Shown here one piece after another: positions 58,292 through 64,000 of a stretch of DNA of 64,000 nucleotides. A model generated the notes under the pieces. That model was not told the origin of the DNA and did not search any database. It saw only the letters and a list, made by a program, of their open reading frames with translations. Both the position numbers and the translations under genes were made by a program. This stretch comes from Tigriopus japonicus (Eukaryota; Arthropoda; Copepoda; Harpacticoida; Harpacticidae). How positions within the stretch are numbered: the first letter of the stretch is position 1; each line of letters opens with the position of its first letter. The DNA is taken from positions 79,509-143,508 of the forward strand of contig JAAGOF010000062.1 in NCBI GenBank assembly GCA_010645155.1, in the 5' to 3' direction.

Positions 58292-58515
58292 GAAGGGCAT
58301 TTTTCGAATTTGAGAGATTTTTGGACACCCTAGTGTCCAAAAGGTGTCCAAAAATACCCAACAGGTGTCCAAAACTACCCAAAAGATGTCCAAAAATACC
58401 CAACAGGTGTCCAAAACTACCCAAAAGATGTCCATAAGTGTCCAAAAGTCCAACAAACGTAAAAGAAACTTGTACAAATCAGACAAAAAAAAGCCACTTG
58501 CACTGCATAACTAAT
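58292..58515 (+). repeat. GTGTCC-minisatellite repeat, copy d
   Basis: It starts AGGGCATTTTTCGAA and has a regular 42-bp higher-order unit made of GTGTCCAAAAATACCCAACA and GTGTCCAAAACTACCCAAAA halves. It ends GCCACTTGCACTGCATAACT as in copy a. Confidence 0.78.
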
Positions 58516-59455
58516 TGATTGAATTCCAAAGAATGATTGGTTATGTACTCAAACAAAATTAGTTCTTTTATTGGAAACATTATTTGTCAAAATAAACCTT
58601 GCCATGATTACTTCAATCTTCAATCATGTGGCAAATACACCACATGAAACTAATGTCAAAATAGCTCAAAATATGAAAAAAAATATCACTTAAAAAGCAG
58701 TTAAACAAGATTTCTGGAAAGTTATTTTCATAACTATTTAGAGTACGCTATGATGAGTATTGTGCCAAAATTACAAATAAAAATGTGTAACAGAGTCATA
58801 TCCAAAATTACGATTTCTAGAAGGACCATGTTCAAAATGTACTAAAATCGAAACTTGAAACATTAACCGATTTTTTCAAAACTTTAAATTATTACCCAAC
58901 TTTGAGCGTCCTTGATACTGCAAAAGGTTTTTATTGGAAAATGTATTTTAAATGCCTTTTAATTGATATTTTTTCTTATTTTGAGCTATTTTAACATAAG
59001 TTTCAAAACTCAAAAAAATCATTTATTTTTGCAATATTGAAAAGCTATGTGAAATCTTTGGGAATTTGTTTTTTCATATAACTGTTGCGTTTTTCGGCTT
59101 TTTGGGGTCAAAAATGGACCATTCAAAGTCAAATAACTCAGCTGTTGCTGAATGAATTTTTATTCAATTTGAATTCATGAGGTAACTAAATGGTCTCTGA
59201 ATATGGATTAAATAGTTTGTTAAAAAATGTTATATTTAATATGTTTTTAGGTATACAACTTTTTTCCCTGACCTAATCTTGTATAATACAATAAAAGTAA
59301 AGTTCTTCCCCATTGAATTGTGGGTCCAAAAAGTGCCATGGTGTCTTTGGGTATTTTGATTCAAACCTAAAAAGCCATTCGGAACACCGTGTAATATTAT
59401 CGTATTTTTTTCGCGAAAACACACGTGTTCAAAATTCACACAACCAACCTAAGCC

Positions 59456-60385
59456 ATGAACTCGCTCAAAGAAGCTTGTGACAAAGTTTTGGAATTGTTC
59501 TTGAAAGAGGACGAAAATGGACCTGGGATGACGGCCAGGGACATTGTGGAGAGGCTGCTGCCAACATTTAAGAAGGTTGAAACTGAAAAAAATCTTCAGC
59601 TTTGGACCAAAGTCTTCGTACGCAAACACTACAGGACCTATTTCAACAAATCCAAGAAGATGACAAAATATAAAGTCAAATTGCGATTTGAACTAGAAGA
59701 TTCGAAGAAAATCACGCCCTCCCATACAGACTGGTGTAATGACACAAGCGAGTTGAGGTACTTTCACTCTGGAAGCACTGTGGTTTTTGACAGAAAATTC
59801 CTCGGTGTTCGCTATTACCACACTGCAATCCTGTTCAAAGGCGATGACGGTGAAACGGCTCTCATGGAAGTAGATGGATCTTACCAGCCTGCAAGACCTT
59901 TTGTTCTAAAGCTGTCGAGCCCTGATGATGTCTTTTGGAGGGGCCAGACCGATAGCCAAAATCCAATGAAGATTGACAACCGAGAAGTGAAATGTACAAT
60001 TAATATTTACGATCTTTTGTACAAGTTCTCACGAATCACAGGAGTACCGATCCAATATCATGCAACACAGTTTAACTGCGACATCATCAGGAATTGGCTC
60101 ATAAGAGATCTGTTCAAATGGTCGATTGCTACTCCGGAATCGAGAGGCTACAGTTTCGTAGCCACAATAGCTTCTGTAACGCGTGATGGACTGGACCGTA
60201 ATGATATTCAGGCAATTCAAAATGAACTGAACATCGGGCCGGCCAGGACTGGTAGTTCTCAGAAACGAGGTCGACAGCGCCGGAGCCGGAGCCAGCGTGG
60301 AAGCAGCCAGTCACCTCGTCCTGGACCTTCTGGGAAACAAAGTGTCCTTGAGAGAAGCTTTTCTGGAAAAAGGCTCAAAAAGTAG
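59456..60385 (+). CDS. Intronless ORF with LRAT/NlpC-P60-like core and SR-rich tail
   Basis: An uninterrupted 309-residue frame lies in repeat-rich DNA. Residues 1-75 are helical and basic (MTARDIVERLLPTFKK). Residues about 90-225 resemble an LRAT/HRASLS-type permuted papain fold: a beta segment GSTVVFDRK, a YYHTAILFKG strand with the candidate catalytic His, and FNCDIIRNWLIRD with the candidate nucleophile Cys in an NC motif comparable to NCEHF. The C-terminus (250-309) is Arg/Ser-rich (RGRQRRSRSQRGSS) and likely nuclear or nucleic-acid binding. Codon-like composition over 930 bp, without introns, suggests a retrocopy, transposon cargo or virus-derived gene. The family assignment is by eye only. 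Confidence 0.5.
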   Translation: MNSLKEACDKVLELFLKEDENGPGMTARDIVERLLPTFKKVETEKNLQLWTKVFVRKHYRTYFNKSKKMTKYKVKLRFELEDSKKITPSHTDWCNDTSELRYFHSGSTVVFDRKFLGVRYYHTAILFKGDDGETALMEVDGSYQPARPFVLKLSSPDDVFWRGQTDSQNPMKIDNREVKCTINIYDLLYKFSRITGVPIQYHATQFNCDIIRNWLIRDLFKWSIATPESRGYSFVATIASVTRDGLDRNDIQAIQNELNIGPARTGSSQKRGRQRRSRSQRGSSQSPRPGPSGKQSVLERSFSGKRLKK

Positions 60386-60616
60386 TTCAAGGCGAGGAAA
60401 CAGCTGTATCTGTTTAGCAAAGAATTTTTTTACCGTTTTTTATCCGTATTTTGGTCGTCGAAATCGATCGTCGAAAGAAAATAGTTTGGACTCCTGTTCG
60501 TGTGTTGCGAGGCAGATTTACATTTGTTGAGAAGTTTCGCAACGGATCTGGATAGGTAAAATATTGAAATTTTCTTAGTATACTCAAATAAAAAATTCTT
60601 TGTCTTTTAATTCAAT

Positions 60617-62034
60617 TTGCAACTACTGATGGGATTCGGGTACTTGAATCAAGCCTTCAACAGGAGGTTGCCAACTGGGGTCACCAAAAAAGAAAAATAT
60701 ATTTAGATACCGGGTTGTTTGCGTTAAGCAACAAAAACAAGTTTGCGTCTGAAAGCACCCCTGATCTGAAGTCACAAAACTCAGGGTCGCACGTCAGTAC
60801 TCCTTACTGAAAAACGAGTTTTGAGCAGGGTTGGTCAGGGGGATTATCCCCTCCAAAAAGAGTCCCGTTTATCCCCCTCGGGATAAACGGGATTTTCCTT
60901 CAAGTGATAAAAGGGATAAACGGGATAAACGGGATTTTCCTACTTTTCAAGCTTTTTTCCTACTTTTCAAGCTTTTTTCCTATTTTTCAAGCTTTTTTCT
61001 TTCTGTTCAAGCATTTTTCCTACCTTAAAAGCATTTTTTTTACCTTAAAAGCATTTTTCCTACCTTAAAAGCATTTTTTCCTATGTTTCAAGCATTTCTT
61101 CCTCATTTCTATAATTATTCACAAATTACCGTAACACTATATTTCTCACTTTTTTCAATTAAGTCCCACACAAAAGTGATTTCCATTGATACAATGAAAA
61201 CTCCTAGGTTTCTAGCTTTTATTTGTTTGTGCTTCCAAAGTCAAAACGCAGCTTTGCAGCTGCAATCTAATAAAAACTGTCTGCTCTATAGGAATATTGC
61301 AGGGTTAGTTGGTGGACTTTCTCATCCATAAAGCGTCCCATTTATTGGGATTAACGGGATTTTCCTCCAAGGAATAACAGGGATAAAGGGGATTTCCCTC
61401 CTTTATCAAACAAATTCCCCTTATTTCTAGAAATTACTTCATTTTTGTGTCTCTGTATTACATTCACTGAGCATGAAGTTTTCTGACCTCGATAATCTTC
61501 AACTGTGGAAGACTTCTTCAATATCATCATCACTCAACAGGTATTGTCAATTGTAGGCTTTTTGTAACATATTTTTTTAGTTTGATAGTATATAACAATT
61601 ATTTCTGTTATATATTCTGTTAAATATTGTAAATATATTTTATTAATATTTATATTAAGCCTTTATTGTTTGATCGGCCATTTTCAGGGATGCCAAAAAT
61701 TATTCAAACATGTCAAAATCTGAACAAAATTGGCTTTATTTCGTTTATCCACCGGTTCATCCCATTTATCCTCCCATTTATCCCGTTTATCCTCCCATTT
61801 ATCCCGTTTATCCCCCCATTTATCCCGTTTATCCCGTTTATCCCCCAATTTATCCCGTTTATCCCCGTGTAAAGGGGATAAATCGAAAAAATTGATCCCC
61901 AGACCAACCCTGGTTTTGAGACATTGGTTGAAGAAAGAAATACAATTTCACATGTAAGTAAATCGGTGACCCCAGTTAGCAACCTCCCGTGGAAGGCTTG
62001 ATTCAAGTACCCGAATCCCATCACTATTTGCAAC
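60617..62034. mobile_element. Inverted-repeat element split by a hAT MITE
   Basis: The left arm 60617-60685 contains GGGATTCGGGTACTTGAATC and AACTGGGGTCACC. The right arm 61965-62034 is its inverse with a few mismatches over about 68 bp. Removing the inner MITE and one target duplication leaves an element of about 320 bp. Confidence 0.72.
60826..61912. mobile_element. 1,087-bp hAT-type non-autonomous element
   Basis: A perfect 8-bp target duplication GTTTTGAG flanks it (60818-60825 and 61913-61920). Both termini begin CAGGGTTGGTC, matching the CAGGG-type ends of hAT transposons. The interior has tandem GGGATAAACGGGATTTTCC units near both ends (60855-60945 and 61745-61880 inverted) and repeated TTTCAAGCTTTTTTCC (60945-61100). 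No transposase is encoded. Confidence 0.88.
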
Positions 62035-64000
62035 ATACATGACACTCGTACTGTTTTCGGTTTTATACGAAGCATCCTGACTTCCCAATCTAGCTTGCTC
62101 TTTTTTCTGATGAAATTAACTCACGGAACTGGCCTAAGGTGGTGTCTCCTCTAACGTCTCCTCCTTCGAAGAGATGAGGGTCTCCAACAGCCAGGACTCC
62201 TTCTCCTGTACGGAGTAGGGATGTGGCTTGATGCTGATTTTCGATCTTCAAGCTGTTGAGGCTGAGTCAAAAACGATCTTGTATTGGAATGGAATCAGAA
62301 TGGAATCAAGCTTTTTTGCTGATATGGGCCTTTGAACAAGGTGGTTAGGGTGACTGCCTTCTTTGGTATCTTCCATTGCTTGGTTCATAAAATGATTCAT
62401 GAAGAGGACAAACTTGTTATTTTTTCCAAATTTTATGCTAGAAAATAAAATTTGATTTGTAAAGGGACATATTCATTATGTTAAACCGAACAAGTTGCAT
62501 CCAGTTACTTCATGAAAGTACCATCATGCTATTACTCAGCCACGCTTATTATTTTGATTGGAAGGCTCACTAATTGCAGCCCTGCCATTTTTTCTCATTA
62601 ATAACTTGTATGAATTGCCAATTGACTACATATTCCTGAATTTGGCAATGCAAGTGTCCAACTTGTTCAAGAAAAACGAATTTGATCGCTGTTATCTTTT
62701 AATATTTCATATTTTCAACATGTTTGTTACTTTATTGTTGAAGTTTTCTAAGCAAGAAGAAGGTTTGGCTTAAGAAAGAATGGATTTTGCAAAGCTATTA
62801 TCTGTCAAGGAGAGCAGGTGTTCCGCAGGCTCTTTGCTTCATTCAACTCAACTATTCATACACGTATTAGTCCAAACTAATTTCCGGTGAAATTCTAAAT
62901 ATATTTGTTCTAGTTTGAACCAATTCATGCCACATATTGTCAGTTGACTTAGCCTTTCCAGTGTATGCTGGATTCACTATTAGGGCTTGTGTCAATCAAT
63001 TGGTGTCCCTCAAAAACAACGTTTCCAAAATATCAAAGCAGTTATTTACTGCCACATCAAAAACATCAGGAAGTGTCCCTACAAAAATATGTTATAAAAG
63101 ACATTACCTATAAACATAATGTAACCCATTAATAAATATACACGTTCACTTGCGCATTCTGTCACTGTACATTTCAAAACAATCATTATTGTCACACACA
63201 GAAAAATGAAACACGAAACTAGTGAAGAAATTAACTACAAAATAATACCATTGCCACTTGGTTAACACAAAATGTGCCCTTTACTGCTTTTTATCTTGAG
63301 AATTTGATTAGAGATCTTGAGAAATAGAATGAAGCGGCTATGCCAAAACAATGATGGGATCGAGAGAATCAGGTCGGGAACTGAAGAGAAGTTGAATGTC
63401 CTCAACAAGTGAAAGGCTTTGGCTGTTGAAGCAATCTCCCTTCTTAATTCCCGCTACCCGATGGACAGAGAGTTTCTTGAGTTTCTGGGTGTGCGTTGTG
63501 AAATATGTGGTGTCAGTGTTGAAAGAAAAAGAAAATCCCGCTTATCCTTTAAGATACTAAGAGAACACGGCAATGTGGAACTCCCATGCGGACTTGAAAA
63601 TTTTGGCAAACGTTATTCTGCACCGATGAAAACCCAGCAGTTTCGGAACCAAGCTGCGATGCCGTCCAAGGGTCCAACACACAGGGTTCTGTAGTCTTAC
63701 AATAGGGTGGCCAAATACGGAGTTTTAGCTAGAATAACGTTTTCCAACAATCCAAGTTTCAACCTCTTAAGTATCCCTCACATTCACTTCAAACATATTA
63801 ACTCTCAACTGGAACGAACCACATTCAGGTTTGTGGCAAACAAGACAAGGCTGTACAATAAAAGCCCTGCTCACATTTTCGTAGATTTCAACTCCACCAT
63901 CAAGATCCCAAACCTCGTGGGTTTCAAAACACCGATCAAATGAAACCTGTGGTATGGTCAAAATGAGTACGAGTGTGAAGGGTAAAAACGACGAAAGTAA
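62035..64000. other. Non-coding right flank
   Basis: No supported gene. A plus-strand open stretch (63419-63694) contains a CEICG motif but no credible start or domain and is not called. Confidence 0.4.

Noticed and set aside
61666..61900. Open frames rich in FIPFI / YPPIYPV / SHLSRL
   Set aside because: They are translations of the TTTATCCCG tandem array inside the hAT MITE.

Overview
This is eukaryotic nuclear DNA. Genes have short GT-AG introns (about 55-110 bp, one of 399 bp), and the proteins read as arthropod orthologues of conserved animal genes. Compact intergenic spaces, short introns and protein character suggest a small crustacean, possibly a copepod. That taxon is inference and was not searched.

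Layout. (1) 1-333: 5' end of a minus-strand LTR retrotransposon cut by the window edge. (2) 813-2120: gene for a secreted protein with fibronectin-III-like segments. (3) 2.2-13.3 kb: gene-poor DNA with repeat remnants. (4) 13.3-18.4 kb: an intact Ty3/Gypsy retrotransposon with identical LTRs and a 5-bp target duplication. (5) 19.5-42.6 kb: the gene-dense core. It holds an unrecognised gene with a fresh 673-bp tandem duplication, UXT, KRR1, a NYN-domain RNase-like protein, CEP19, a Rab escort protein, a BTB/zinc-finger factor, PMPCA, a rabaptin with a C-terminal FYVE finger, a GFOD oxidoreductase and a Staufen-like RNA-binding protein. (6) 43.2-64 kb: a transposon graveyard. It has fold-back palindromes, tRNA-derived SINEs, a LINE 3' end, hAT-type MITEs, a 5.3-kb DNA transposon carrying a transposase-like gene interrupted by an LTR-type insertion, and one intact intronless ORF resembling the LRAT/NlpC fold.

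The core genes are housekeeping functions: ribosome biogenesis (KRR1), prefoldin-like chaperone (UXT), centriole/cilium (CEP19), Rab prenylation and Rab5 endosomes (REP, rabaptin), mitochondrial import (PMPCA) and RNA localisation (Staufen). UXT and KRR1 run head-to-tail, KRR1 and the NYN gene are divergent, and CEP19 and REP are only 53 bp apart on one strand. Nothing suggests they form one pathway, although two are Rab-related.

The mobile-element layer is the most novel content. Nested insertions can be dated relative to one another because empty sites exist elsewhere in the same window.
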